Counted from the stretch's first letter, positions 16,689 through 26,380 are shown. The stretch is 52,943 nucleotides of DNA from UBA4736 sp002404015 (GCA_036747295.1 DAIOCN010000018.1:1-52943); one strand, 5' to 3'. Program-made: numbers and translations. Notes: a model not told the origin generated them from the sequence alone.

Positions 16689-18662
16689 TTGAGTAAGCTA
16701 CCGCCCGGCATGATCCCAACCGAGCGTCGGACTGGCGTCCGCCGATTCGGCGCCCCCATGACGCGAAGGCAGTCGATCACCCGCGTCGTCAAGGGCGCCC
16801 GCCGGTACTCACCGGGTTTCGCGGTCGAGGTTCTGCTGATCGCGCTGTCCCTGCTCGCCTTCCAGGCACTCGGTTACAGCGCCCTCGGATTCACCGGCGT
16901 CGCTCCAAAGCCGGACGTCTGGCCCATCGGCCTCCTGATCATCACCGTCGCGATGGGGGCCGCCGAGGCGAGGTTCGGGCTCTACCGGCGCGTCTGGCAG
17001 GTGGCCGGCCTCCAGGATGTGATCGCCGTCGTGTTCGCGGTGGGCGAGGCCATCCTCCTCATAACCCTCGTCAACGCGGCGCTGCCGGACGCGCTGCGGC
17101 CATTCCGGCTCCTGGTGCCGGTGATCGCGGCTCCTTCCGTGGTGGCGATCATCATCGTCTACCACCTCAGGCAGCGGCTCTTCTCCCGGTCCCCCCAGAG
17201 TGGCAACCGCCTTCTCGTCGTGATACCCGACCGCGCCGACTACGCGACTGTCAAGGCGCTGGTTCAGCACCCCAGCCCCGACTGGAACCCGGTCGCGATC
17301 GTGACCGGCCGGCCGCAGGACCTGCACCAGACCGTGATGGGCCTGCCCGTCGTCGGCGTGATCGCCGAGCTTGAGCACTGGATGAATGTGACCAGGGCCG
17401 ATGGAGTCGCGTTCGTCGGGACCGGGAGCGGCCCCCAGGAGTTCCGGGAGCTGCTGGGCATGTGCCTGACCCAGGGACGTCCGATCTTCATCGTGCCCGG
17501 CCCTGGCGAGTGGCTGAGCGGCTCCGGGGGCACGCGGCTGCGCCAGCTCTCCGCCGACGACCTGGTCGGCCGCAAGACGAGGGAGATGGACGTCGAGCTC
17601 GCCCGCGAGTTCGTGCAGGACCAGGTGGTCATGGTGACGGGCGCGGCTGGGTCGGTCGGGGCGGAGCTGACGCGGCTGATCGCCTCCCAGCGGCCGAAGC
17701 GGCTGGTTCTCATCGACAACAACGAGAGCGGTCTCTTCGACATCGCCCAGGAGGTCAGGGTGGTCTTCATGACCGACCTCCGAGAGGTCCTGGTCTCGGT
17801 CTGCGAGCCGGACGCCCTCCGGCGAGTCTTCGCCGAGGAGTCCCCGGACGTCGTGTTTCACGCGGCGGCATTCAAGCACGTGCCGATGCTCGAGTCACAC
17901 CCCGACCAGGCGGTTCTCACCAACGTCGTCGGCACCCAGAACACGCTCCAGTGCGCGGCTGCCGCGGGTGTCAAGAAGTTCGTCCTGATATCCACGGACA
18001 AGGCGGTGGCCAAGCATTCCGTGATGGGCTGCACCAAGCGGCTCTGCGAGCTGATGATCCTGAACCGCCCGGGGCCGATGGAGTGCTGGGCGGTCCGCTT
18101 CGGCAACGTCGTGGGCAGCCGCGGCAGCGTGATACCGACCTTCGAGCGCCAGATCCAGCAGGGCGGCCCGGTCACCATCACGCACCCCGACGTGATCCGC
18201 TACATGATGACGATCCGGGAGGCGGCCTCCCTGGTGGTGGCTTCGCTCTGCCTCGCCAAGCCCGGGCACCTGTACATGCTCGACATGGGCCAGCCGATCA
18301 AGATCCTGAACCTGGCGCAGGACCTGATCCGGTCGCGAGGTCTCCGCCCGGGTGACGACATCGAGATCGTCTTCACGGGCCTTCGGGCCGGCGAGCGCCT
18401 ATCAGAGGAGCTGCTGTCGAGCGACGAGGGCTGGCGGCCGACCGGGCACACGGCGATCCTGGAGGTCGTGTCGCCGTCGGGGTTGCGGGGCCAGGACCTC
18501 GGCTGGGTGATCGAGCAGCTGCGCGAGCTGGCTCTGGCCGGTCGGAACGACGAGCTGGTCCGGGCCCTCAAGCTGGCGGTTCGGGGCAAGGGCCCCGCCG
18601 AGGTCGAGGAGGACGAGCCGGCGGTCGTCAAGCGTTCGAAGGTGGTCCCGCCCAAAGGCTGA
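16689..18662 (+). CDS. CapD/WbpM-type UDP-sugar 4,6-dehydratase, membrane-anchored
   Basis: A 657-residue protein. Four hydrophobic segments (about residues 35-160) anchor it, a small CoA-binding-like Rossmann domain follows, and the catalytic SDR domain starts near residue 314 with VMVTGAAGSVGAEL. Then come HAAAFKHVPMLESHP, LISTDKAVAKHSVMG-CTKR and WAVRFGNVVGSRGSVIP. These are the marks of inverting or retaining UDP-GlcNAc 4,6-dehydratases (WbpM, PglF, CapD). The usual Tyr of YxxxK is replaced by Met in the VMGCTK segment, as is known in this subgroup. Its 4-keto product could feed the DegT aminotransferase. TTG 16689 start; ATG 16710 possible. Confidence 0.88.
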   Translation: MSKLPPGMIPTERRTGVRRFGAPMTRRQSITRVVKGARRYSPGFAVEVLLIALSLLAFQALGYSALGFTGVAPKPDVWPIGLLIITVAMGAAEARFGLYRRVWQVAGLQDVIAVVFAVGEAILLITLVNAALPDALRPFRLLVPVIAAPSVVAIIIVYHLRQRLFSRSPQSGNRLLVVIPDRADYATVKALVQHPSPDWNPVAIVTGRPQDLHQTVMGLPVVGVIAELEHWMNVTRADGVAFVGTGSGPQEFRELLGMCLTQGRPIFIVPGPGEWLSGSGGTRLRQLSADDLVGRKTREMDVELAREFVQDQVVMVTGAAGSVGAELTRLIASQRPKRLVLIDNNESGLFDIAQEVRVVFMTDLREVLVSVCEPDALRRVFAEESPDVVFHAAAFKHVPMLESHPDQAVLTNVVGTQNTLQCAAAAGVKKFVLISTDKAVAKHSVMGCTKRLCELMILNRPGPMECWAVRFGNVVGSRGSVIPTFERQIQQGGPVTITHPDVIRYMMTIREAASLVVASLCLAKPGHLYMLDMGQPIKILNLAQDLIRSRGLRPGDDIEIVFTGLRAGERLSEELLSSDEGWRPTGHTAILEVVSPSGLRGQDLGWVIEQLRELALAGRNDELVRALKLAVRGKGPAEVEEDEPAVVKRSKVVPPKG

Positions 18663-18696
18663 GGCGGCTGTCGCGGGGTCCCGGCAAGTCCTTCAC

Positions 18697-18702
18697 TAGG
18701 AT
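18697..18702 (+). promoter_or_regulatory. putative -10 hexamer (TAGGAT) of lepA
   Basis: TAGGAT ends exactly 6 bases before the lepA GTG, which would put the transcription start at the start codon (leaderless). No Shine-Dalgarno sequence is present. The same hexamer and gap occur before hemW. Confidence 0.45.
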
Positions 18703-18708
18703 TGACCG

Positions 18709-20505
18709 GTGCCCCAGGGCCTCATTCGGAACTTCTGCATCATCGCGCACATCGACCACGGCAAGTCCACGCTCGCCGACCGGCTGCTAGAGCTCACGGG
18801 CACGATCTCCAAGCGCGACATGCAGGACCAGGCCCTGGACACCCTCGACCTGGAACGGGAGCGAGGGATCACCATCAAGCTCCAGGCGGTCCGCATGCAA
18901 TATCGGGCCCGCGACGGCCGGACCTACGAGCTGAACCTGATCGACACCCCCGGCCACGTGGACTTCTCGTACGAGGTGTCGCGCTCCCTGGCGGCCTGCG
19001 AGGGAGCGGTCCTCGTCGTCGATGCGGCCCAGGGCATCGAGGCCCAGACCCTGGCCACTCTCTATCAAGCGGTCGAGGCCAACCTGGTCATCGTCCCCGT
19101 CGTCAACAAGATCGACCTCGAGAATGCCCAGCCGGACCTGGTCGCGGAAGAGATCGTCGAGGTCACCGGCATCGACCGCGGGAAGGTGATCTTCGCCTCG
19201 GCCAAGCTGGGGACCGGCACCCAGGAAATCCTGGAGGCGGTCATCGCCGAGGTGCCGCCGCCGCGCGGCGATCCGGCCGCCCCTCTGCGCGCGCTCGTCT
19301 TCGACTCCCACTACGACGCCTACCGGGGCGTGATCGTCTACGTGCGTGTCGTGGACGGCGAGATCCAGCCCCGCCAGCGCATCAAGATGATGAACACCGG
19401 CAAGGTCCACGAGGTGGACGAGGTGGGCTTCTTCGGGCCCCGGATGCGGGCGACGGACCGCCTGGGGAGTGGGGAGGTGGGTTACTTCACGGCCGCCATC
19501 AAGAACGTGACGGACGCCCGCGTCGGTGACACCGTGACCAGCCTCGAGCACGGCGCCGCCCAGGCGCTGCCGGGCTATCGGGCTGTGAAGCCGATGGTCT
19601 ACGCCGGCATCTTCCCGACCGACTCCGACCTCTACCAGGACCTGAAGGACGCCCTGGAGAAGTTCCAGCTCAACGACGCCTCGCTGGTCTTCGAGCCCGA
19701 GAGCTCGGCGGCCCTCGGATTCGGCTTCCGCTGCGGCTTCCTAGGCCTCCTGCACATGGAGATCGTGCAGGAGCGCCTGGAACGTGAGTTCGGCCTGGAC
19801 CTGATCACGACGGCGCCGACCGTCGAGTACCACGTCTACCTCAAGAAGGGCGGGATGCTCGAGATCGACAACCCGGCCCTGTGGCCGGACCCGATGGCCA
19901 TCGAGCGTGTCGAGGAGCCCTACGTGAAGGTCTCGATCATCATCCCGGCCACCTACGTGGGGCCGATGATGGAGCTCTGCCAGGAGCGTCGGGGCACCTT
20001 CAAGCACCTCGAGCACCAGGTCGGCGAGCGCGTGCTGCTGGAGTACGAGCTCCCGCTGGGCGAGATCATCCACGACTTCTACGACACCTTGAAGTCGCGT
20101 TCCAAGGGCTATGCGTCAATGGACTACGAGCTGATCGGGTTCCGGAAGGGCGATCTTGTGAAGCTGGACATCCTTGTCACCGGTGAGCCCGTCGACGCGC
20201 TGTCGATGATCGTGGACCGCGGCAAGTCGGCCCAGTACGGCCGCAAGCTGGTCGAGAAGCTGAAGACGCTGATCCCCCGGCAGATGTTCGAGGTGCCGCT
20301 GCAGGCGGCCATCGGAGGCAAGGTGATCGCGCGCGAGACGATCTCCGCCCAGCGCAAGGACGTCATCGCAAAGTGCTACGGGGGCGACATCACGCGCAAG
20401 CGGAAGCTGCTTGAAAAACAGAAGGAGGGCAAGAAGCGGATGAAGCGGGTGGGCAACGTCGAGATCCCCCAGGAGGCCTTCATGGCGGTCCTGTCGCTTG
20501 ACTGA
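18709..20505 (+). CDS. lepA: elongation factor 4 (ribosome back-translocase)
   Basis: A 598-residue translational GTPase of normal family length. G1 is AHIDHGKSTLADRLLE, G3 DTPGHVDFSYEVSRSL, G4 NKIDL. Domains II, III and V follow, and the LepA-specific C-terminal domain carries YGGDITRKRKLLEKQKEGK with KRMKRVGNVEIPQEAFM. LepA binds the ribosome and remodels stalled or mis-translocated complexes. GTG start. The stop overlaps the next gene by 8 bases, so the two are translated together. Confidence 0.97.
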   Translation: MPQGLIRNFCIIAHIDHGKSTLADRLLELTGTISKRDMQDQALDTLDLERERGITIKLQAVRMQYRARDGRTYELNLIDTPGHVDFSYEVSRSLAACEGAVLVVDAAQGIEAQTLATLYQAVEANLVIVPVVNKIDLENAQPDLVAEEIVEVTGIDRGKVIFASAKLGTGTQEILEAVIAEVPPPRGDPAAPLRALVFDSHYDAYRGVIVYVRVVDGEIQPRQRIKMMNTGKVHEVDEVGFFGPRMRATDRLGSGEVGYFTAAIKNVTDARVGDTVTSLEHGAAQALPGYRAVKPMVYAGIFPTDSDLYQDLKDALEKFQLNDASLVFEPESSAALGFGFRCGFLGLLHMEIVQERLEREFGLDLITTAPTVEYHVYLKKGGMLEIDNPALWPDPMAIERVEEPYVKVSIIIPATYVGPMMELCQERRGTFKHLEHQVGERVLLEYELPLGEIIHDFYDTLKSRSKGYASMDYELIGFRKGDLVKLDILVTGEPVDALSMIVDRGKSAQYGRKLVEKLKTLIPRQMFEVPLQAAIGGKVIARETISAQRKDVIAKCYGGDITRKRKLLEKQKEGKKRMKRVGNVEIPQEAFMAVLSLD

Positions 20506-21640
20506 GCCAGTGTTCGTGAACATCGGCTGCCGGACCAACGCGGCCGAGTCCGACGAGGTGGCCGGACTGCTGTCCGAGGCCTCCAACGTGGTGGTGGTCA
20601 ACTCCTGCACGGTCACCGCGGCCGCCGACCAGGACACCCGCAAGGCGGTGGCGAGGGCCCGCCGCGAACATCCCTCGGCCGCGCTGGTGCTGATGGGCTG
20701 TTACGTGGACGCTCACCCCGGCGACTCCCTGGGCGCCGACCTCCTGGTACCCAACGCCTGGAAGGGGGCGCCCACCGGGGTCGCCGTCGAGCCGCCCGGC
20801 GTGCGCCGCTCGCGCTACGTCTTGAAGGTCCAGGACGGCTGCGACAACCGCTGCACGTTCTGCATCGTCTGGCAGACGCGAGACCGGTCGATCTCGCGGG
20901 TGCTGCCCTACCTCGAGGAGCGCGCGAGGACCGCGGCCAGGCTGGGCTATCGGGAGATCGTGCTGACGGGCATCGACCTCGGCTCCTACCGGGGCGGCCT
21001 GGCGCCCCTGGTCCGGCGCCTGCTGATTGCCTGCGCACCCGCCCGCATCCGCTTCTCGTCCATCGATCCCTCTCACGTCACGCCCGAGCTGCCGACTCTC
21101 TTCGAGGATCCCCGGGTCTGTCCCCACCTGCACCTGCCGCTGCAGTCGGGCTCAGATCCGGTGCTGGCCCGAATGCGCCGCCGCTACGACGTAGCGGGAT
21201 TCCGCCGGGCTGTGAAACTCGTCCGTGCCGCCCGGCCCGACCTGGCGCTGACCGGCGACATCATGGTCGGCTTCCCGGGTGAGAGCCGCGATGACTTCGA
21301 GCGGACGCTGGCGCTGATCGAGGAGTCGGGGTTCATGGACCTCCACGTCTTCCGCTACTCACCGCGGCCGCGGACAGCAGCGGCACGCTACGCCGACGGG
21401 GTGGGCCTGGAGGAGGCGCGCGAGAGGTCGAGGCGGGCGATCGAGCTCGGCCACCGGCTGGGCGACGAGTACCGCCGCCGCTTCCAAGGACAGTCGCTGC
21501 AGGTCATCTGGGATCGCAGCATCGGGGACTCCATACGCGGCCTGTCCGAGAACTACATCCGGGTCACCGCGCCGGCGGCCGGGCGCCGGTCGGGAACCCT
21601 CGAGGAGGTCGTATGGACGACTGCATCTTCTGCCGGATAG
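20498..21640 (+). CDS. mtaB: MtaB-like tRNA methylthiotransferase (radical SAM)
   Basis: A 380-residue protein. The N-terminal UPF0004 domain has FVNIGCRTNAAESDEV, VVNSCTVTAAADQDTRK and LMGCYVD, supplying the three Cys of the auxiliary 4Fe-4S cluster. The radical SAM motif is DGCDNRCTFC. PHLHLPLQSGSDPVLARMRR and GDIMVGFPGESRDDF are characteristic. The family adds a methylthio group to t6A37 of tRNAs. It is about 50 residues shorter than usual, with a reduced N-terminal domain and only a short TRAM-like C-terminus. TTG start within lepA. Confidence 0.88.
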   Translation: MTEPVFVNIGCRTNAAESDEVAGLLSEASNVVVVNSCTVTAAADQDTRKAVARARREHPSAALVLMGCYVDAHPGDSLGADLLVPNAWKGAPTGVAVEPPGVRRSRYVLKVQDGCDNRCTFCIVWQTRDRSISRVLPYLEERARTAARLGYREIVLTGIDLGSYRGGLAPLVRRLLIACAPARIRFSSIDPSHVTPELPTLFEDPRVCPHLHLPLQSGSDPVLARMRRRYDVAGFRRAVKLVRAARPDLALTGDIMVGFPGESRDDFERTLALIEESGFMDLHVFRYSPRPRTAAARYADGVGLEEARERSRRAIELGHRLGDEYRRRFQGQSLQVIWDRSIGDSIRGLSENYIRVTAPAAGRRSGTLEEVVWTTASSAG

Positions 21641-21951
21641 CCTCCGGCGAGATCCCCGCCCAGATCGTCCACTCGGACGACCGGGTGGTCGCCTTCGAGG
21701 ATGTGAACCCCCAGGCGCCGGTTCACGTGCTCGTGATCCCTCGGCAGCACGTGGACTCCGCACGTGAGCTGGAGGACCCGGACCTCCTGGCGGCCCTGTT
21801 CGCCGCCGGGCACCAGGTGGCCGATCAGAAGGGCATCTCGAAGAGTGGCTACCGCCTGGTCTTCAACATCGGCCCGGATGGCGGGCAGACCGTGCTTCAC
21901 GCCCACCTTCACGTGCTGGGTGGCCGGCCCATGACCTGGCCGCCCGGATGA
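21613..21951 (+). CDS. HIT-family nucleotide hydrolase (HINT type)
   Basis: A 112-residue protein with the full HIT fold: CIFCRIASGEIPAQIVHSDD at the N-terminus and the histidine triad HAHLHVLGG near residue 98. HINT proteins hydrolyse AMP-lysine-like phosphoramidates. A good GAGGAGG Shine-Dalgarno lies 5 bases before the ATG, inside the 3' end of the mtaB-like gene, which it overlaps by 28 bases. Sits in the conserved lepA/mtaB/HIT neighbourhood. Confidence 0.94.
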   Translation: MDDCIFCRIASGEIPAQIVHSDDRVVAFEDVNPQAPVHVLVIPRQHVDSARELEDPDLLAALFAAGHQVADQKGISKSGYRLVFNIGPDGGQTVLHAHLHVLGGRPMTWPPG

Positions 21952-22418
21952 GCGAACCGGCCAGCCGCTTCGAGTCGTGGCTGGAGTCGGCCGGCCACGA
22001 AATCGCGGTACGCCGGTACCCCGCGGGGACCCGCACCGCTGAGGACGCGGCCCGCGCCATAGGTTGCTCGGTGGGCCAGATCGTGAAGTCCCTGGTGTTC
22101 ACCGCCGCCGGGCGCCCCGTGGTCTGCCTCGTCAGCGGCTCCAACCGGGTGGCGCCCGACCGGCTGGGGGCGGTGGCCGGCGAGCCGGTGGGCAAAGCCT
22201 CGGCCGACCTGGTGCGCGAGGCCACCGACTACGCGATCGGCGGGGTGCCTCCCTTTGGGCACGCTGCCGATCCACCCATATACATGGACCGCGACCTACT
22301 GCTGTACGACGTGGTCTGGGCCGCGGCGGGCCGGCCCGACGCCGTCTTCCCAATCCAGCCGCTGCGCCTGGAGACACTGTCGGGCGTCGTCGTGGCCGAC
22401 CTGGCGGAGCGACCGTGA
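21948..22418 (+). CDS. YbaK/EbsC-type aminoacyl-tRNA deacylase
   Basis: A 156-residue single-domain protein. GCSVGQIVKSLVF carries the conserved Lys; VCLVSGSNRVAPDRLG, then DYAIGGVPPFGH and MDRDLLLYDVVWAAAGRPDA are the YbaK/ProX signature. The family removes mischarged amino acids from tRNA in trans. ATG overlaps the HIT stop by 4 bases and its own stop overlaps the next GTG, so it belongs to the lepA operon. Which tRNA it edits is not visible. Confidence 0.9.
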   Translation: MSEPASRFESWLESAGHEIAVRRYPAGTRTAEDAARAIGCSVGQIVKSLVFTAAGRPVVCLVSGSNRVAPDRLGAVAGEPVGKASADLVREATDYAIGGVPPFGHAADPPIYMDRDLLLYDVVWAAAGRPDAVFPIQPLRLETLSGVVVADLAERP

Positions 22419-22738
22419 GCGCGATCCTGGTCCCCTGCCGCTCCTGCGGCCGCCAGGTGGCGTCCACGGAGACCCGCGAGGGCCTCTGCCTCGACTGCAG
22501 AGTCTCGATCGCCGTTCGCGAACTTCGGGCCGAGCATGCCCGGCTCTGGCGGAAGCGGGAGCGCTATCGCTCCTCGGGCGGCAACGTGGACTCGATCTCG
22601 CGCCAGGTGGCCCGGGTCGAGAACCGCATGGCCGAGCGCATCCGTGAGCTGGTTCCGAACGAGCGCGCCGCGGTCGAGCTGCTGAAGCGCGAGCTGGAGG
22701 CTGCCCGCCAGTCGCCCTACACGATCGGGGGCGTCTAA
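22415..22738 (+). CDS. small zinc-ribbon/coiled-coil protein of unknown function
   Basis: A 107-residue protein. CRSCGRQV and, 15 residues on, CLDC form a likely zinc ribbon. The rest (IAVRELRAEHARLWRKRERY to the end) is charged and helical, likely a coiled coil. I do not recognise the family. It is the last gene of the lepA-mtaB-HIT-ybaK unit, GTG start overlapping the ybaK-like stop by 4 bases. A nucleic-acid or ribosome-related role would fit the operon but is guesswork. Confidence 0.72.
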   Translation: MSAILVPCRSCGRQVASTETREGLCLDCRVSIAVRELRAEHARLWRKRERYRSSGGNVDSISRQVARVENRMAERIRELVPNERAAVELLKRELEAARQSPYTIGGV

Positions 22739-22779
22739 CCCCGGCTGCGCGCGACCCGCCGGGCGGGGAAGCCGGTTCG

Positions 22780-22785
22780 TATACT
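22780..22785 (+). promoter_or_regulatory. putative -10 hexamer (TATACT) of murJ
   Basis: TATACT, a near-consensus -10, ends 11 bases before the murJ ATG. This gives a predicted 5-base leader and no Shine-Dalgarno. No -35 match was seen at 16-18 bases. Confidence 0.45.
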
Positions 22786-22796
22786 GTCGTCTCCGC

Positions 22797-24365
22797 ATGG
22801 ATCCGAACCCTGCGGCGGGCCTCGCCGCCGGAAGTCGTTCTCGACCCGTTGCGGTGGCGATGCTCCTGATACTGCTCGCCCTCCTGGCGAGCCGGGGCTC
22901 AGGGCTGGTCCGCGACGCCATAGTCGCCTACCAGTTCGGCACAACCGCCACCACGGACTCCTTCATCGCCGCCTTCAGCCTGCCCGACCTCTTGTCGAGC
23001 CTGCTTCTCGCCGGCCTGGTCGGGGTGGCCTTGATCCCGGTCCTGGTGCGCGCTTCAGCCGAGGCTCCGGCCGGTCGCTGGATGGTCGCCAGCGCCCTGC
23101 TGAACCTGATCACCCTCGGTGCCGCGGCGCTCGCTCTGGTGGGGATCGTGTTCGCTGGGCCCATCGTGACGGTCCTCACGCCGGGTCTGGCCGGCGTACA
23201 CGCGCTGCGAGCTGCCCAACTCGCCCAGGTGATGTTTCCGGCGCTTGTCTTCTTTGGCGCGGGCAGCGTCCTCACGGCGATCCTGAACGCCGGCAACCGG
23301 TTCACAGTCCCCAACCTGGCCGGCCTTTTCGTCAACCTCGCGATGATCGTGGGGGCGGTCGCTTTCGGGCCGCGCATCGGGATCAACGCGCTGGCCTGGG
23401 GATTCCTCGTCGGGTCGATCCTGCAGCTCGCCATCCAGCTGCCATCGGCCCGCCGACTGGGATTCCGGTACACGTTGACGCTCGGGCTGCGCGATCCCCG
23501 CGTCCGGGCGGTGCTGGCGTCGCTGGTGCCGCTTACGCTGATCCTCGTTTTCGCCTACTCGCGATTGCTGGTCGAGCGCTGGCTGGGCTCGCTGATCGCT
23601 CCCGGGACGATCTCGGTTCTCACCTTCTCCAATCGCCTGCTCGTGGTTGCGCCGACGCTCCTCGTGGCGCCGGTCAGCACCGTGCTCTACCCGCAGCTCG
23701 CGAGACACGTGATCGACAACCAACCGGTGGAGGTGAGAGGGCTGATCTCGACCGGGATCCGGTTGATCCTGCTTGGAGTCTTGCCCGCCGCACTCCTGCT
23801 TCGGTTCCTCTCCCACCCGATCGTCGCCTCCGTGTACCAGCGCGGCGCCTTCGACGTGGCGTCTTCCAACGCGACCGCCTATCTGCTCGGGCTGTTCGCC
23901 CTCGCGCTGGTGCCCTTTTCCCTCAACGACTTCATTACGCGGTCCTACTTCGCCCGCGGCCGCCAGCGATTCGTGCTGGGAGCGGCGTTTGTCGGCATGC
24001 TGCTGACGTTCGTCGGAGACATCGTCCTGACGAGGCTGCTCGGTTTCCCCGGCCTGGCCTGGGGCGCCACCTTCGGCGCCTGGAGTCTGCTGGCGATCTT
24101 CGTCGTCGACCACCGGATGTGGCGGCAGCGCTCCCTCATCGTGCCAACGCTGAAAACCGTGGTTGCCTCGGTCGCGATGATCCTGGTGGCGATCGCCGTC
24201 TTCCAACTGACCGCGCCCCTCCATGCGGACCTGGCGCGGCTCGCCATCACGCTCCTCGCCGCCGGGGCGGTCTACGTCGGCGCCCTTCTCCTGGTCGCTT
24301 CTGAGGACGCCAGACTGCTGGGCGGGATGGCCTCGCGATGGGCGCTGAGGGCACTACCGCAATGA
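22797..24365 (+). CDS. murJ: MurJ/MviN lipid II flippase
   Basis: A 522-residue, 14-segment MOP-superfamily protein. SRGSGLVRDAIVAYQFGTTATTDSFIAAF and FSLPDLLSSLLLAGLVG form the N-terminal MurJ signature, including the conserved Arg and Asp of the first helices; SNRLLVVAPTLLVAPVSTVLYP and QRGAFD lie in the second half. MurJ exports lipid II for peptidoglycan synthesis. It might instead be a MurJ-like flippase for the neighbouring glycopolymer cluster. Its stop overlaps the next gene by 4 bases. Confidence 0.88.
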   Translation: MDPNPAAGLAAGSRSRPVAVAMLLILLALLASRGSGLVRDAIVAYQFGTTATTDSFIAAFSLPDLLSSLLLAGLVGVALIPVLVRASAEAPAGRWMVASALLNLITLGAAALALVGIVFAGPIVTVLTPGLAGVHALRAAQLAQVMFPALVFFGAGSVLTAILNAGNRFTVPNLAGLFVNLAMIVGAVAFGPRIGINALAWGFLVGSILQLAIQLPSARRLGFRYTLTLGLRDPRVRAVLASLVPLTLILVFAYSRLLVERWLGSLIAPGTISVLTFSNRLLVVAPTLLVAPVSTVLYPQLARHVIDNQPVEVRGLISTGIRLILLGVLPAALLLRFLSHPIVASVYQRGAFDVASSNATAYLLGLFALALVPFSLNDFITRSYFARGRQRFVLGAAFVGMLLTFVGDIVLTRLLGFPGLAWGATFGAWSLLAIFVVDHRMWRQRSLIVPTLKTVVASVAMILVAIAVFQLTAPLHADLARLAITLLAAGAVYVGALLLVASEDARLLGGMASRWALRALPQ

Positions 24366-25174
24366 TCCAACTGCGCGTCCGGCGCTTTGCGAAGCAACTC
24401 CTCGGTTGGGATCGCGATCTCGCCGCGCCCGGACAGCGCCGCGGCCGGCTGGCGCCGCTCCAGGAGGCAGTCTCGGCGATCGTCATCCACAACTTCCTGG
24501 ACATGGCGCTGCGTTACGACCCGATCGTCCGCTACCTTCGCGCGCGGCTGGGACCCGACGACCGCGTCCTCGAAGCAGGCTCGGGCCCGGTGGGCATCAC
24601 CCCATACCTGAAGCGCCCGGTGGTCGGCCTGGATCGGGACTTCACGGGCCCGACCTCCGCCTACCTGCACCCGGAGCGGGGGGACATGCTGGCGATGCCC
24701 TTCGCCGACCGGGCTTTCGCCGCGGTGGTCTGCGTCGACACGATCGAGCATCTCAGCGCTGCCGACCGGCCAGCCGCGATCCGGGAGATCGTGCGCGTCT
24801 GCGACCGCTGGGCGGTGATAGCTTTTCCAAGTGGCGAGCCGGCGAGCCGCTACGACCGCAGGCTCGACGAACACCTCCGCGCTCGACTCAGCCGGAGTGA
24901 CCGCTTCCTCATGGAGCACCTCGCGAATGGGCTTCCGGACGCTGAGGAGGCCCGCCGCCTGGTCGAAGAGGCGGCCGTCGAATCCGGTCGAAAGGCGACG
25001 GTCACCGTCGCGGGAAGCGTGAACGTGGACACCTGGTTGGGGGTCAATCGGAGCAAGGCCAACCTATGGCTGCGCGCCTTTCAGCTGACCGCGTTTCCGG
25101 TTGTCTTTGCAATCCTCCGGCGGTCGAACAAAGAGCCCTGCTACAGGCGCATCCTCTTCGTCGAGCTCGCCTGA
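24362..25174 (+). CDS. SAM-dependent methyltransferase (class I)
   Basis: A 270-residue protein. Motif I is VLEAGSGPVGITPYL, VVGLDRDF ends strand 2, and MPFADRAFAAVVCVDTIEHL is a classic Methyltransf_11 motif II/III. ATG 24362 overlaps the murJ TGA; an in-frame ATG at 24338 is possible. The C-terminal 40 residues are hydrophobic (LWLRAFQLTAFPVVFAIL) and may touch the membrane. Target unknown; coupling to murJ suggests a lipid-linked or cell-wall precursor, which is inference. Confidence 0.8.
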   Translation: MIQLRVRRFAKQLLGWDRDLAAPGQRRGRLAPLQEAVSAIVIHNFLDMALRYDPIVRYLRARLGPDDRVLEAGSGPVGITPYLKRPVVGLDRDFTGPTSAYLHPERGDMLAMPFADRAFAAVVCVDTIEHLSAADRPAAIREIVRVCDRWAVIAFPSGEPASRYDRRLDEHLRARLSRSDRFLMEHLANGLPDAEEARRLVEEAAVESGRKATVTVAGSVNVDTWLGVNRSKANLWLRAFQLTAFPVVFAILRRSNKEPCYRRILFVELA

Positions 25175-25206
25175 GCACCAACCCCCGACTTACCGCCGGG
25201 TCCTGT

Positions 25207-26380
25207 TCACCGACCTGAGTCGAGGCTTCGGGCTTTCTGCGCGCGGCCGGCGGCGACGAGCATGCCGATGGTGACGCCCTCGAACATGGTGACCGGGTGC
25301 GCGAGCAGATAGGGGTCGACATATGACATGGCCGCTACACCGATGAGACACCCGGCCGCCGTAACGGCACAGGCACGCGGCCAGTCGCTCGCCAGACGCC
25401 GCCATGCCGACACGGCAGTCCAGAGATAGCAGATGACGAACGCGGCCATTGCCAGTAGGCCGAGCAGCCCCATCCGCAGCAGCATCGCCAGGTAGGTGTT
25501 GTACGTGTAGTGCTTGGTGCTGTGTTGAAGCTGTACGTAGTTGGTGTCCAGCGAACCGGTCGGCCCCAGGTAGGTCGCGCCCAGCCCGCCGCCGAAGATG
25601 GATACCAGAACCGGACCGCTCGCGGTCAACTCGGAGGTGATGCTCTGTATCTCGTCCTGCCTCGTGTGCTGCAGCGGGTTGCCGCTCTGAAGTATGCGTA
25701 CGCCAGCGAAAACGGTGCCAGCCAGGCGGTTGCCTTAGCAGCGGAATCCTCGGCATGATCCTGTGGATCACATACAGGGCTGTGATCCCGTCGCTGTAAA
25801 AGCCGTGGGTGTAGTTCTGAGCGAGAACGGGCAGCTGCTCGCGCGCTTGCCAGAAGAACACGAACCGAATCGCCAGGTTCAAAGCCAGGCTGGCCCCGGT
25901 TAGAAGCAGAAGCGGCGCCAGGTCGTGCTCCAAATCGAGTACGGATCTCCCAATGTAAAAGAAGAGCGCGAGCTCCGCGATTGGGAGCAGGTCGCTGACG
26001 ACAAGCGACGGCGAGTTGTGCCGGAGCACGCCTATGCCTGCTGCCAGCAGCCCGGCCAGGAACAGGATCGTCACTCCCCACGCGGCCAAGCTGTCGAGCG
26101 AGCGGCTAATCGAGCGCGGGCCATCCCTAACTAACAGCGCGACCGCTGCGCCCCCAGCCAGGACCACCGACGGCGCCGCCGCCAACGTTAGGTCGGTCCG
26201 ATCCGGGTAGCTTTGGAGCCGATCGCTGTGTCGGAAGAGAATGAAAGCATTGATCGGGCTGACCACGTAGACGAAGCTCGCGATCGCCGGATACCGGGCG
26301 CTCGTAGACAGCACGTCGCTCGCACGCTGTGATATGGCGGCGGGCGCGGCCGGCGAAGCCTTGGATGTCACTGATGGCAT
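25207..26380 (-). pseudogene. O-antigen ligase-family membrane protein broken by one frameshift
   Basis: Reading leftward from ATG 26380, the frame encodes seven or so hydrophobic segments up to HRIMPRIPLLRQP near 25,730. The expected continuation, LAGTVFAGVRILQSGNPLQ then the polymerase loop FGGGLGATYLGPTGSLD and YNTYLAMLLRMGLLGLLAM, is in another frame, ending at the stop at 25207. One base inserted or lost at about 25,715-25,745 explains this. It is a clear paralogue of the divergent gene at 26511 (compare GAGLGAEYIGPTGDRL and HDSYLAIWFRMGIGGL). Sequencing error is the alternative. The protein would be about 390 residues if repaired. Confidence 0.75.
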
